Of a stretch of DNA of 64,000 nt, positions 36,532 through 44,916 are shown one piece after another. Under the pieces are notes generated by a model, which was not told the origin of the DNA, did no database searches, and worked only from the letters and a program-made list of their open reading frames with translations. Every line of letters begins with the position of its first letter. Positions within the stretch are counted from its first letter, which is position 1. A program made the position numbers and the translations under genes. Source of the stretch: CAVTWS01 sp963738445 (GTDB lineage: Bacteria > Actinomycetota > Acidimicrobiia > Acidimicrobiales > SHLQ01); NCBI GenBank assembly GCA_963738445.1, contig CAVTWS010000010.1:114822-178821 (forward strand). The letters run 5' to 3'.

Positions 36532-36587
36532 CCCTTTCACCGACACGCCGACGCGGCGTGACCCTTTCACCGACACGCCGACGCGGC
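36528..36587 (+). repeat. 30-bp tandem duplication at a gene start
   Basis: Two identical 30-bp units at 36528 and 36558, each beginning GTGACCCTTTCACCGACACG, followed by a third GTG at 36588. The first unit holds the MFS stop and the first GTG start of the next gene. In frame it encodes VTLSPTRRRG twice. Confidence 0.95.
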
Positions 36588-37145
36588 GTGTATCCGGGCT
36601 CGTTCAATCCGCTGACCCGGGCGCACCTCGCCATCGCCGAGGCGGCCCTGAACCAGCGGAACCTGGAGGTGGTCGTGCTGTGTGTCTCGAACGTGGCGCT
36701 GGCCAAGGAGACCGTCGATCGACCACGGTTCTCCGACCGGATCGAGGTGCTCGGTCGCGATGTCGCCCGGGTCGAGGGGCTCGAGCTCATGGTCACCGAC
36801 CGGCAACTTCTGGCCGACATCGCCGCAGGCTTCGACGTCCTCGTCATGGGCGCGGACAAATGGATGCAGATCCACGAGCTCCGGTTCTACGACGATGACC
36901 CCGCTCAACGCGACACCGCGTTGGCATCGCTTCCTGAGCTGGCCATCGCCCCGCGACCGCCACACCAGGTGCCACCCGATCACCTGCTCCACATCGCCGA
37001 CGAACAGGCCCAGGTGTCCTCGACCCACGCCCGCGCCGGTGCTCGGGCCCTCATGGCCCCCGAGGCCCACCGGTTCGACGAGCGCACCGGGGCCTGGACC
37101 GACCCCGACCGCTACGAGGCATGGATCCGCCAGCACGACGCCTGA
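36528..37145 (+). CDS. Nicotinamide/nicotinate-nucleotide adenylyltransferase-like nucleotidyltransferase
   Basis: 205 residues if started at GTG 36528; a 30-bp duplication creates further in-frame GTG starts at 36558 and 36588, and the recognisable domain begins right at the last (VYPGSFNPLTRAHLAIAEAAL). TRAH stands for the (H/T)xGH nucleotide-binding motif. DVLVMGADKWMQIHELRFY and VSSTHARAGARA (in place of ISSTxIR) complete the fold. Members adenylylate NMN or NaMN, or pantetheine phosphate. The exact substrate is uncertain, and a second NadD would be expected elsewhere. Confidence 0.72.
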   Translation: MTLSPTRRRGVTLSPTRRRGVYPGSFNPLTRAHLAIAEAALNQRNLEVVVLCVSNVALAKETVDRPRFSDRIEVLGRDVARVEGLELMVTDRQLLADIAAGFDVLVMGADKWMQIHELRFYDDDPAQRDTALASLPELAIAPRPPHQVPPDHLLHIADEQAQVSSTHARAGARALMAPEAHRFDERTGAWTDPDRYEAWIRQHDA

Positions 37146-37273
37146 CGCCGAGGGCCGTCGCCGATCACCACAGAAGGTGAGGATCGATCGGCCTCCGCTC
37201 TACGCCGCGTGAACAGATCGGAAAGCCGCGCCGAAAGCCTTCACACGGCGAGCACGGGGCCGAATCGAAGCGG

Positions 37274-37558
37274 GTGGACACGATCAGCGCTCCGAAGGCC
37301 GAGGTTCGACTCGGTTCCGACCTGTCGACGTGGGTGATCGACCTCCGTCAACAGGCCACCGCCATCGTGGTCGAGACCGATCACGTGATCGACGCGCTGC
37401 TCGACCTCCGCAACCTCGGCGCGGCGATCGATCTGGGCCTGACCTTCACGGTCGACGAGCTGCTCCAGAGCGTGCCCCGGGCCACCATGGTGAGCACGGA
37501 GTGGTGGCACACCGCGCTCACCGAGTTGGCGGACTACGCATCCTTCCTCGGCACATGA
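37274..37558 (+). CDS. Small hypothetical protein
   Basis: 94 residues from GTG 37274, with no signal peptide or membrane segment. It is helical, with two Trp (STEWWHT) near the C-terminus. I do not recognise it. Its stop overlaps the ATG of the lipoprotein gene (ATGA), which supports it being real and co-expressed. Confidence 0.6.
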   Translation: MDTISAPKAEVRLGSDLSTWVIDLRQQATAIVVETDHVIDALLDLRNLGAAIDLGLTFTVDELLQSVPRATMVSTEWWHTALTELADYASFLGT

Positions 37559-38307
37559 CCTGGTATCAGCGCGCCGTCTGGCTCCTCGCCGCCGCCCTCG
37601 TCGTGATGGGTGCTGCATGCGGAGGCGACGACGCTGATGTGGCGACCGACTCCGTCGACCAGACCGGCTCTGTCGACCAGACCGACGATGTCGACCAGAC
37701 CGACGAGTCGGCCGACTCCACCTCCACCGAGGATCTGTCCACCACGACGGTCGCCACCGCCTCCACGCCGGATCCAGCCTGTCCTACGGCCCCGTTCCCG
37801 TTCGAGGTCCAGCTGGCGAACGAGTTCGCCGGCGAACCCACCGTGCCCCTGGGCCCGATCACCTTCGTCGACGCCATCGCGCTGCAGTTGGACGACTCCG
37901 GCGGCGCCTTCACGATCTACCTCGCCGACCACGACCTCGATCCCGACGACTTCGAGGGTTACTTCGACGAACCGACGCCCGGTCCAGACCAGACGATCGT
38001 CACCGCCTACATCACGTCGTTCAACGCCACCGCGCCGCTGCCGGCACTCGAGGCCGGAGACGTGGTCGAAGGCACCGCCGCCCTCGACACCTTGACGTTC
38101 AACGTCATCGCCCAGCGAGGCGACGCCATGTACAACTCGGGCAACCCGCGGGGCACGATCGAGATCACCGCCATCGACGACTCGTACCTCTGCGCCACCA
38201 TCGACTACGCCGACCTGGTCGACCAGAACGATCCCGATTCCGCCGAGCAGAAGGTCGTCCGCGGCTCGTTCACCGCCCCGATCATCCTCTGGGGCCTCGC
38301 CTCCTGA
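37555..38307 (+). CDS. Putative lipoprotein
   Basis: 250 residues. The signal peptide AVWLLAAALVVMGAAC ends in a lipobox with Cys at residue 22. An Asp/Thr/Ser-rich spacer follows, with a repeated VDQT (SVDQTGSVDQTDDVDQTDESAD-like, residues about 32-53). The mature domain (FEVQLANEF to IILWGLAS) is about 180 residues with two Cys that could form a disulfide. The function is unknown; it is exposed on the outer face of the membrane. Confidence 0.75.
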   Translation: MTWYQRAVWLLAAALVVMGAACGGDDADVATDSVDQTGSVDQTDDVDQTDESADSTSTEDLSTTTVATASTPDPACPTAPFPFEVQLANEFAGEPTVPLGPITFVDAIALQLDDSGGAFTIYLADHDLDPDDFEGYFDEPTPGPDQTIVTAYITSFNATAPLPALEAGDVVEGTAALDTLTFNVIAQRGDAMYNSGNPRGTIEITAIDDSYLCATIDYADLVDQNDPDSAEQKVVRGSFTAPIILWGLAS

Positions 38308-38468
38308 CCACCGTCAACCGGACGGTCCGCCCTGCGGTAAACCCCCGGGTCAACCCAAGTGTTCAACTCCGCGCGCCAGGCGACACCCCATGTCGCCCCA
38401 CGCGCGCAGTTCGGAACGGGGGGTGGATGAGGGCCAGGCTCACCGGTCCCGCCGTTTAGGCTCGGCGG

Positions 38469-39791
38469 GTGCCGACCGGGGATGAGCGCTCGCCGTCACT
38501 CGACCGGGAGCTCCTGCGGCTCGCCGTGCCGGCCCTCGGCGCCCTGATCGCCGAGCCGCTCTACATCCTGACGGACACCGCCGTGGTCGGGCATCTGGGG
38601 CGCGACCAGCTGGCCGGTCTGGCGCTGGCCAGTGCTGTCCTCCTGACCGTCAACGCCCTCCTCACCTTCCTGGTCTACGGCACGACATCGGCCGTCTCCC
38701 GGCTCCTCGGCGCCGGCCGGGACCGAGACGCCGCCGACCAGGCAGTCCAGGCCGTCTGGCTGGCCCTCGGCTCCGGCGCGGTCCTCGCGGCGGCGCTGTG
38801 GCCGCTCACTCCGGCGATCATCGAGGCCCTCGGCGGTCACGGCAACGTGGCCCGCCAAGGTGAGATCTACCTCCGCCTCAGCCTCCCAGGGCTGCCGGCG
38901 CTCCTGGTGACGATGGCGGGCGTCGGGTACCTGCGCGGCCGCCGAGAAGCGGCCCGGCCCCTGATGGTCGCGGTCGGCACCGCCCTCCTCAACCTGGTCC
39001 TCGAGCTCGTCCTCATCGGCAGGTTCGACCAGGGCATCGGCGCCTCCGCCCTCGCCACCGTGGTCGCCCAGTGGACCGGCGCCGCCATCTATCTGGGGTG
39101 GATCAGCGCCGGCGTCCGGAGCCACGGTGTCTCGCTCACCCCTGACCTCCGCTCCATCGCCCGCCTCCTCCACGTGGCCGGGCACATGGTTGTGCGCACC
39201 CTCTCTCTTCGCGGCGCGTTCGTCGTCTCCACCGCAGTGGCCGCCGACCTCGGCGACGTCGACCTGGCCGCCCACCAGATCGGTTACGAAGTGTGGAGCT
39301 TCCTCGCCTTCGCCCACGATGCGGTCGCCATCGCCGCCCAATCCCTCGTCGGCCACGCCCTGGGAGCCGGCGACGTCGACCGGGCGCGAGCCGTCGCTCG
39401 CCGAACCCTGCAGTGGGGCGTCGCCTCCGGCGTGATCCTCGCGGTGCCGGTCGTGGTGGCCCGGCATCCGCTGGCGTCCGCGTTCAGCGACGACACCGCC
39501 GTCGTGGATCTGGCCGCCTTCGTGTTGCTGTGGGTGGCCATCGTGCAACCGGTGGGCGCCGCGGTCTTCGCCCTCGACGGTGTGCTGATCGGAGCCGGCG
39601 ACGTGCGGTACCTGGCGTACGCGATGGTGGCGGCGGCCCTGTGTTTCGGGCTGGCCGCCACCATCGTCGTGCTGGCCGATCTCGGGATCGGCTGGCTCTG
39701 GGCGGCGGTCGGTGTGTTCCTGACCGCCCGCCTGACCGGCCTGGTCGTGCGTTACCGCAGCATGACATGGCTGGTCACGGGCGCCACCTGA
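38469..39791 (+). CDS. MATE-family efflux protein (DinF-like)
   Basis: 440 residues from GTG 38469. There are twelve hydrophobic segments in two related halves. The first begins LLRLAVPALGALIAEPLYILTDTAVVGHLG, the classic MATE/DinF opening, and the second has LRGAFVVSTAVAADLGDVDLAAHQI. It exports organic cations or drugs using an ion gradient. It is preceded by a 160-bp noncoding gap with no clear terminator. Confidence 0.9.
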   Translation: MPTGDERSPSLDRELLRLAVPALGALIAEPLYILTDTAVVGHLGRDQLAGLALASAVLLTVNALLTFLVYGTTSAVSRLLGAGRDRDAADQAVQAVWLALGSGAVLAAALWPLTPAIIEALGGHGNVARQGEIYLRLSLPGLPALLVTMAGVGYLRGRREAARPLMVAVGTALLNLVLELVLIGRFDQGIGASALATVVAQWTGAAIYLGWISAGVRSHGVSLTPDLRSIARLLHVAGHMVVRTLSLRGAFVVSTAVAADLGDVDLAAHQIGYEVWSFLAFAHDAVAIAAQSLVGHALGAGDVDRARAVARRTLQWGVASGVILAVPVVVARHPLASAFSDDTAVVDLAAFVLLWVAIVQPVGAAVFALDGVLIGAGDVRYLAYAMVAAALCFGLAATIVVLADLGIGWLWAAVGVFLTARLTGLVVRYRSMTWLVTGAT

Positions 39792-39806
39792 GTGGCGGCC
39801 GCGCGA

Positions 39807-40346
39807 TCAGCTGCAGTTCTCCGAGAAGTACTCGGTGACCTCGGTGATGGCCGTGGTCAACGCCGCGGGGTCGATCTCCTGAGCGGATTCAGCGAACTCC
39901 ACGGCGGCCGCCGGGTCGTTCTGCAGATTGCTGAAGTCGTAGTCGACACTCTCGAGGATGCCACCCAACGTGGAGTACCAGTCGCTGAGGATGTCCAGAT
40001 CGTCCTGCAGATCCTCAGGAGCATCGGCGGCGGCGTCCTCGAAGAATGCCTGCCCCTGCTCGAAACTGGCCCGGAGCTCGTCAGGATCAGCGGTCGGGTC
40101 ACCCACGCCGTTGAAGGCCTCTCCGAGACCGTTGGCGCCATCTTGGAACTCACAGAAATCGCCGTCGCCACCGTCGCCGGATTCGTCGGAGGTCGCCTCA
40201 TCGGTGCTCTCGTCGTCGGCCTGGTCGGAGCCCTCATCGGTGCTCGCCTCGTCGGAGCTTTCCGCGGTCGTGTCGTCGTCGTCGCCACATGCCGCGGCCA
40301 CGAGCACCAGCGCCGCGAGCAACGCCAGCAGTGATCGGAACTTCAT
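39807..40346 (-). CDS. Putative lipoprotein with acidic spacer
   Basis: 179 residues. The signal peptide LLALLAALVLVAAAC has its lipobox Cys at residue 20. The next 45 residues are Asp/Glu/Ser/Thr-rich, and then comes a helical domain (CEFQDGANGLGEAFNGV to YFSENCS) with two Cys. The family is unknown; helical domains of this type with acidic spacers are common in actinobacterial lipoproteins. It converges on the MATE gene with a 15-bp gap. Confidence 0.75.
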   Translation of the reverse strand: MKFRSLLALLAALVLVAAACGDDDDTTAESSDEASTDEGSDQADDESTDEATSDESGDGGDGDFCEFQDGANGLGEAFNGVGDPTADPDELRASFEQGQAFFEDAAADAPEDLQDDLDILSDWYSTLGGILESVDYDFSNLQNDPAAAVEFAESAQEIDPAALTTAITEVTEYFSENCS

Positions 40347-40446
40347 GGTGTCATCCTCCCGTCAGGCCCACCCGACCCGGGCGTGCCGAGGGGAGGGTAG
40401 CCAACACCGCAGGCGCGGCATCGTCACCACTATCGGCAGGTGAGGC

Positions 40447-41877
40447 TCAAACTTCAGCTCGGCGAGCCAAGATCTCGGCGACGACCCGGCCGTCGGCCTG
40501 ACCTTTGGTCGCCTTCATGACGAGTCCGGTGAAGAACCCGGCCAACTTCTTGCGGTCGCGATCCTCGGTGGCGGCCCGGTAGGTCGCCAAGTCGTCGGGA
40601 TGGGCGGCGATCAGCGAGTCGACGATCTGCTCGAGCTCGCCCGACGCCATCGCCTCGAATCCGAGCCGGGCGGCGACCTCGGCGGGAGCACCACCGTGCC
40701 CCACGAGCTCGGCGAGCACCGTCTTGGCCTGGGTCGCGGACAGGTCGCCCGTCGCTTCCATCTGCACGAGCGCCGCGAACGACGCCGGGTTCAGCGCGCC
40801 CAACCCACCGGCAAGGTTGTTCTCCAGGTGCACGAGCACCCGCCGGGGATCGGCGCCGGCACCGATCGCGGCGAGGGCGAACTCGTCGGCCCCACGCGCC
40901 ACCACGAGGGCGGCTTCGGCGGGCGAGATTCCGGCCGCCGCCGCCAACCGGATCCGCTCCGCGGCCGGCATGACCGGAAGCGACGAGTCGATGGCGGCGA
41001 TGTCCGCGGCGCTCGGTTCGAGCGGGACGAGGTCGGGTTCGGGGAAGTAGCGGTAGTCCTCCGCCTCCTCCTTCGAGCGGCCGGGCCGGGTGCGGTCGTT
41101 CGCTTCGTCCCAGTGACGGGTCTCCTGGTGTGGTCGGTCCCCGGCGAGATAGAGATCGACGTGACGCCGGGCCTCGTACTCGATGGCGCGGCCGAGCGAA
41201 CGCAGGCTGTTGATGTTCTTGATCTCGCACCGGGTGCGCAGCTCATCGGCACCGGTCGGGCGCACCGAGACGTTGGCGTCGACTCTCATCGACCCTTCCT
41301 CCATCTTGGCGTCCGACACGCCGAGGGCGGTGACGATGGCGCGCAGCTCGTCGACGTAGGCCCGGGCCTGGTCGGCCGAACGGAGGTCCGGCCTGGACAC
41401 GATCTCCACCAGGGGCACGCCGGCCCGGTTGTAGTCGACCAGCGAGTGGGCGGAATCGTGGATGCGGCCGTCGCCACCGACGTGGGTGATCTTGCCGGTG
41501 TCCTCCTCGATGTGCGCCCGCTCGATGCCGACGACGGTGCCGTCGGGCAGGGTGAGCGCACCGTCGGTGTTGGTGGGCCGGTCGTACTGGGAGACCTGGT
41601 AGTCCTTCGGCATGTCCGGGTAGAAGTAGTTCTTGCGGGCGAACACGGCCGAGTTCACGGTGCACCCGAGGGCCCGACCGAGGCGCATCGCCCCCTCGAC
41701 CGCCGATCCGTTGAGCACCGGCAGCGAGCCGGGGAGCCCCAGACACACGGGGCAGACGTTCGTGTTGGGCTGATCGCCGAACCGGTTCGGGCACGAACAG
41801 AACAGCTTGCTCTGCGTGGCCAGCTCGCAATGGACCTCGAGCCCCACCACCAGCTCCCAGCCCTCGGTGAGGCTCAT
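40447..41877 (-). CDS. gatB: Asp-tRNA(Asn)/Glu-tRNA(Gln) amidotransferase subunit B
   Basis: 476 residues. The opening is WELVVGLEVHCELATQSKLFC, with zinc-type Cys in CSCPNRFGDQPNTNVCPVCLGLPGSLPVLN. MPKDYQVSQYDRPTN and VDYNRAGVPLVEIVSRPDLRS follow. The C-terminal YqeY/tail domain ends FFTGLVMKATKGQADGRVV. It activates Glu or Asp on misacylated tRNA for amidation. The ATG overlaps the gatA stop, as in a gatCAB operon. Confidence 0.96.
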   Translation of the reverse strand: MSLTEGWELVVGLEVHCELATQSKLFCSCPNRFGDQPNTNVCPVCLGLPGSLPVLNGSAVEGAMRLGRALGCTVNSAVFARKNYFYPDMPKDYQVSQYDRPTNTDGALTLPDGTVVGIERAHIEEDTGKITHVGGDGRIHDSAHSLVDYNRAGVPLVEIVSRPDLRSADQARAYVDELRAIVTALGVSDAKMEEGSMRVDANVSVRPTGADELRTRCEIKNINSLRSLGRAIEYEARRHVDLYLAGDRPHQETRHWDEANDRTRPGRSKEEAEDYRYFPEPDLVPLEPSAADIAAIDSSLPVMPAAERIRLAAAAGISPAEAALVVARGADEFALAAIGAGADPRRVLVHLENNLAGGLGALNPASFAALVQMEATGDLSATQAKTVLAELVGHGGAPAEVAARLGFEAMASGELEQIVDSLIAAHPDDLATYRAATEDRDRKKLAGFFTGLVMKATKGQADGRVVAEILARRAEV

Positions 41878-43337
41878 GGCCGACTCCCGTGCACCGGCGC
41901 CGCGGTGTCATGGGCGGCGGCCAGGGGCGCCGCGGCCTCGATGGCGGCGGCCGCCTGGAACATGAGCGGCTCGGCCAACGACGGCGCCAGGACCTGCACA
42001 CCGACGGGTAGACCGTCGTCCCCAGTACCGAACGGCACCGAGATGGCCGGCTGGCCCGACAGGTTCGAGGGGATCGTGCACACGTCGTTCAGGTACATCG
42101 TGAACGGATCGTCGACCTTGGCTCCCAGCTCGAACGCCGTCGTGGGGGAGGTGGGTGACAGCAGCACATCGAACTGCTCGTAGGCGGCCGCGAAGTCGCG
42201 GATGATGAGGGTCCGTACTCGCTGGGCCTTGCCGTAATAGGCGTCGTAGTAGCCGGCCGACAAGGCGAACGTGCCGAGCATGATGCGTCGCTTGACCTCG
42301 TCCCCGAACCCGGCTGTGCGGGTCGCCTCCATCATCTCGGCCGTGGTGGCGGCATCGATCCGGCGGCCGTAACGGACGCCGTCGTACCGGGCCAGGTTGC
42401 TCGACGCCTCGGCCGGGGCGATCAGGTAGTACGCCGACAGGCCGTACATCGACGACGGCACCGACACCTCGCCCACCGAGGCCCCGGCGGCCGCCAGAGA
42501 GTCCGCCGCCTCCCGCACGCGTGCGGCGACATCGGGCGAGGTCCCGGCGCCCATCATCTCGGTGATCACGCCGACCCGCAGCCCCGCCACCCCCCGGGCC
42601 AGGTGACCCGAGACCGGTCCGGAGCCCTCGACCGAGGTGGAGTCGCGCGGATCGTGGCCACAGATGATGTCGTACACGGCGGCGCTCTCGGCGACCGTCC
42701 GGGCGAAGGGCCCGATCTGATCGAGCGAGGAGGCGAACGCGATCAGCCCGTAGCGACTCACGGCACCGTACGTGGGCTTCATCCCGACGACGCCACACAG
42801 CGCTGCGGGTTGCCGGATCGAACCACCGGTATCGCTCCCCAGAGCCACGGCGGCGAATCCGGCGGCGACCGCGGCGGCCGATCCCCCGCTGGAGCCGCCG
42901 GGCACCCGGCTGGTGTCATGAGGGTTGCGGGTCGGACCGAACGCCGAGTTCTCGGTCGAGCTGCCCATGGCGAACTCGTCGAGGTTGGTCTTGCCGACCA
43001 TGACCGCGCCGGCCGCGGCCAGGCGGGACACCACGGTGGCGTCGTAGGGGGGCTCCCAACCCAGCAGGATCTTCGAGCTGCACGTGGTGGCGACTCCGCG
43101 CGTGCACAGGTTGTCCTTCAGGGCGACGGGTACACCGGCGAGCGGGCCGGGGTCGTCGCCGGCGGCCACTCGGCGGTCGATCTCGGCGGCCGAGACGAGG
43201 GCCTGCTCCGAGGTGACGAGGTTGAAGGCGTGGATCTCCGGCTCGCGTGCGGCGATGCGGTTCAGGTGCTCTTCGACGACCGAGACCGCCGAGCGCGCGC
43301 CGGCCCGGACCGCGGCCGCGATCGTGAGCGCGTTCAC
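41874..43337 (-). CDS. gatA: Asp-tRNA(Asn)/Glu-tRNA(Gln) amidotransferase subunit A
   Basis: 487 residues from GTG 43335-43337, overlapping the gatC stop. The amidase signature is complete: the catalytic Lys in GVPVALKDNLC, GSSTENSAFGPTRNPHD, then RVPGGSSGGSAAAVAAG with the Ser-cisSer pair and GSDTGGSIRQPAALCG. It releases ammonia from glutamine for the GatB reaction. Confidence 0.96.
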   Translation of the reverse strand: MNALTIAAAVRAGARSAVSVVEEHLNRIAAREPEIHAFNLVTSEQALVSAAEIDRRVAAGDDPGPLAGVPVALKDNLCTRGVATTCSSKILLGWEPPYDATVVSRLAAAGAVMVGKTNLDEFAMGSSTENSAFGPTRNPHDTSRVPGGSSGGSAAAVAAGFAAVALGSDTGGSIRQPAALCGVVGMKPTYGAVSRYGLIAFASSLDQIGPFARTVAESAAVYDIICGHDPRDSTSVEGSGPVSGHLARGVAGLRVGVITEMMGAGTSPDVAARVREAADSLAAAGASVGEVSVPSSMYGLSAYYLIAPAEASSNLARYDGVRYGRRIDAATTAEMMEATRTAGFGDEVKRRIMLGTFALSAGYYDAYYGKAQRVRTLIIRDFAAAYEQFDVLLSPTSPTTAFELGAKVDDPFTMYLNDVCTIPSNLSGQPAISVPFGTGDDGLPVGVQVLAPSLAEPLMFQAAAAIEAAAPLAAAHDTAAPVHGSRP

Positions 43338-43633
43338 GGCGCCTCGCCGAGGATCCGTGGTACCCGGAACTGCCCGTCCTCGACCGCCGGGGCGTGTGCC
43401 AGCACGGCCTCCCGGATCGACGAAGGCGAAGCGACATCGGGTCGGAACACGTTGGCCAGGGGGAGCGGGTGGGCGGTCGGTTCCACCTCGGAGAGGTCGA
43501 GGGCCTCCACGTCGGCCGCGTGGTCGAGCACGGCGGCCAACTGGCCGGTGAATCGGTCGAGCTCCTCGTCGGTCAGCCGCAGCCGGGCCAGGTGGGCGAC
43601 GTGCGCCACATCGTCTCTGCTGATGCTCGACAT
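43334..43633 (-). CDS. gatC: Asp-tRNA(Asn)/Glu-tRNA(Gln) amidotransferase subunit C
   Basis: 99 residues from ATG 43631-43633; an ATG three codons upstream (43640-43642) is also possible and neither has a clear Shine-Dalgarno. Family pattern: ISRDDVAHVAHLARLRLTDEEL, then VEPTAHPLPLANVFRPDV and RVPRILGEA. It stabilises the GatA-GatB contact. It heads the gatCAB operon. Confidence 0.93.
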   Translation of the reverse strand: MSSISRDDVAHVAHLARLRLTDEELDRFTGQLAAVLDHAADVEALDLSEVEPTAHPLPLANVFRPDVASPSSIREAVLAHAPAVEDGQFRVPRILGEAP

Positions 43634-43642
43634 CGCCGGCAT

Positions 43643-43724
43643 CGTAATCGGGCCGGCGCCGCATGAGGCCCGGACGCCGATTCGGGCCAGCAACGTAATC
43701 GGGCCGGCGCCGCATGAGACCCGG
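43643..43724. repeat. 25-bp direct repeat in a divergent promoter region
   Basis: The sequence CGTAATCGGGCCGGCGCCGC plus ATGAG occurs at 43643-43667 and again at 43694-43718, each followed by a near-identical RCCCGG. The copies are 51 bp apart, about five helical turns, between gatC (minus) and the SCP2-like gene (plus). They contain a GGCGCC palindrome. Confidence 0.9.
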
Positions 43725-43759
43725 CATTCCGCGGCCGCTCGGCAATAAGGTGAGCGCCC

Positions 43760-44176
43760 ATGGACCGGCACGAGTTCCTGAGCCCCGGTTGGATCGCCGC
43801 CGCCCGCCGGCTGCGCGACGACGTCGGGGCCGACACCCCACCCCCGCCGGTCGCGGTGCGGGTCAACGTCGTCGTCACCGAGGCACCATTCGACGAGTCG
43901 ACCATCCACGGCCATGTCGACACCAGCTCGGGGCAACTGTTCATCGACGAGGGCCATCTCGACATCGCCGACCTCACGCTCACCCTGGCGCACGAGATCG
44001 CCAAGGCCCTGTTCATCGATCGTGACCTGCAGGTGTTCATGCAGGCGTTCCTGAAAGGCCAGATCCGCGCCGAGGGCGACGTGATGAAGCTGCTGGCCAT
44101 CGCCCCGAACCAGGCCGACGATGTCGATCCGGGCGTGATCGAGGTCTACCTCCGCATGCGGGATTTCACCCGCTGA
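43760..44176 (+). CDS. SCP2 sterol-transfer-like protein
   Basis: 138 residues. The core fits the SCP2 fold: RVNVVVTEAPFDESTIHGHVDTSSGQLFIDEGH, ADLTLTLAHEIAKALFIDRDLQVFMQAFLKGQIRAEGDVMKLL. The GQIRAEGDVMKLL segment corresponds to the usual GKIKxxGDxxLA motif. Such proteins bind lipids or acyl-CoA in the cytosol. It is divergent from gatC. Confidence 0.75.
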   Translation: MDRHEFLSPGWIAAARRLRDDVGADTPPPPVAVRVNVVVTEAPFDESTIHGHVDTSSGQLFIDEGHLDIADLTLTLAHEIAKALFIDRDLQVFMQAFLKGQIRAEGDVMKLLAIAPNQADDVDPGVIEVYLRMRDFTR

Positions 44177-44198
44177 GCGGGCACGCCACCCCGGGTCG

Positions 44199-44822
44199 TC
44201 ACGCGAGGACGTTGACCACGACACCGCCGACGAGGCTGACACCAGCCACGCCCAACAGGATCTTCGTCAGCTGACGGTCGTCGAAGAGGGTCGCGATGCC
44301 GGCCATGAACAGGCAGATGGCCAGGAGTACGCCGGCGAGCTCGAACTTGTCGCCGAGTTGGTCGTCCTCCTTGGCCTGGCGTGCCGACTCCTCAGCGGCC
44401 ATCTGCTCCTCGTCCCCGAAAGCAATCGCTTCGGGGAGCACGTAGGCGTCGCCGTCGAACGGGGTGTCGAGATCGGTGGTGCGCCAATCCTCCACGGCCG
44501 CCCGGAGGTTGTCGCTCATCAAGGTGTTCTCGATGAAGTCGGCCGTCACCGACTGACCGCCTTGCTCGGCGACGATCAGCTGGAGAAAGAGATCCTGGTC
44601 CGAGGCGAACTCTCCGTTGCCCTTCGCGTAGAAGAAGTTCGCGTCGCTCAGGTGGGCGTTCGACTCGGCGAATCCGGCCGCGGCATCGCCGTCGGCGAGG
44701 GCCGACCGGTACGCCGTCGCCGCGGCGACGAGCGCGGCCAGGCCGAGGATGATCGCGGCGATTCCCTCGAGGAGCTTCGACTCGGATTCGTCCTCGTGCT
44801 CGCTGCTGATTGTCTGGGCCAT
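44199..44822 (-). CDS. Membrane protein with three helices, unknown function
   Basis: 207 residues from ATG 44820-44822; an in-frame ATG at 44868-44870 would add 16 residues, and neither has a good Shine-Dalgarno. One helix lies near residues 19-38 (LLEGIAAIILGLAALVAAATAY) and two at the C-terminus (FELAGVLLAICLFMAGIATL; LLGVAGVSLVGGVVVNVLA). Between them is a soluble loop rich in Glu/Asp/Gln. The layout resembles DUF4337-type proteins, but that is a guess. It is downstream of the kinase gene on the same strand. Confidence 0.62.
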   Translation of the reverse strand: MAQTISSEHEDESESKLLEGIAAIILGLAALVAAATAYRSALADGDAAAGFAESNAHLSDANFFYAKGNGEFASDQDLFLQLIVAEQGGQSVTADFIENTLMSDNLRAAVEDWRTTDLDTPFDGDAYVLPEAIAFGDEEQMAAEESARQAKEDDQLGDKFELAGVLLAICLFMAGIATLFDDRQLTKILLGVAGVSLVGGVVVNVLA

Positions 44823-44916
44823 CGGGACGACGTACCGGCCACCCCCGGCAGCGTCGAACACGTCCGACATCGAGACGACGAGCGAGGCCCAGCGACGGCC
44901 GGACCCGACGCGCTCG

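Noticed and set aside
41874..43841. GatA starting far upstream inside gatC
   Set aside because: The upstream part is Arg/Pro/Gly-rich antisense-like sequence; GatA homology begins at GTG 43335-43337, which overlaps the gatC stop.
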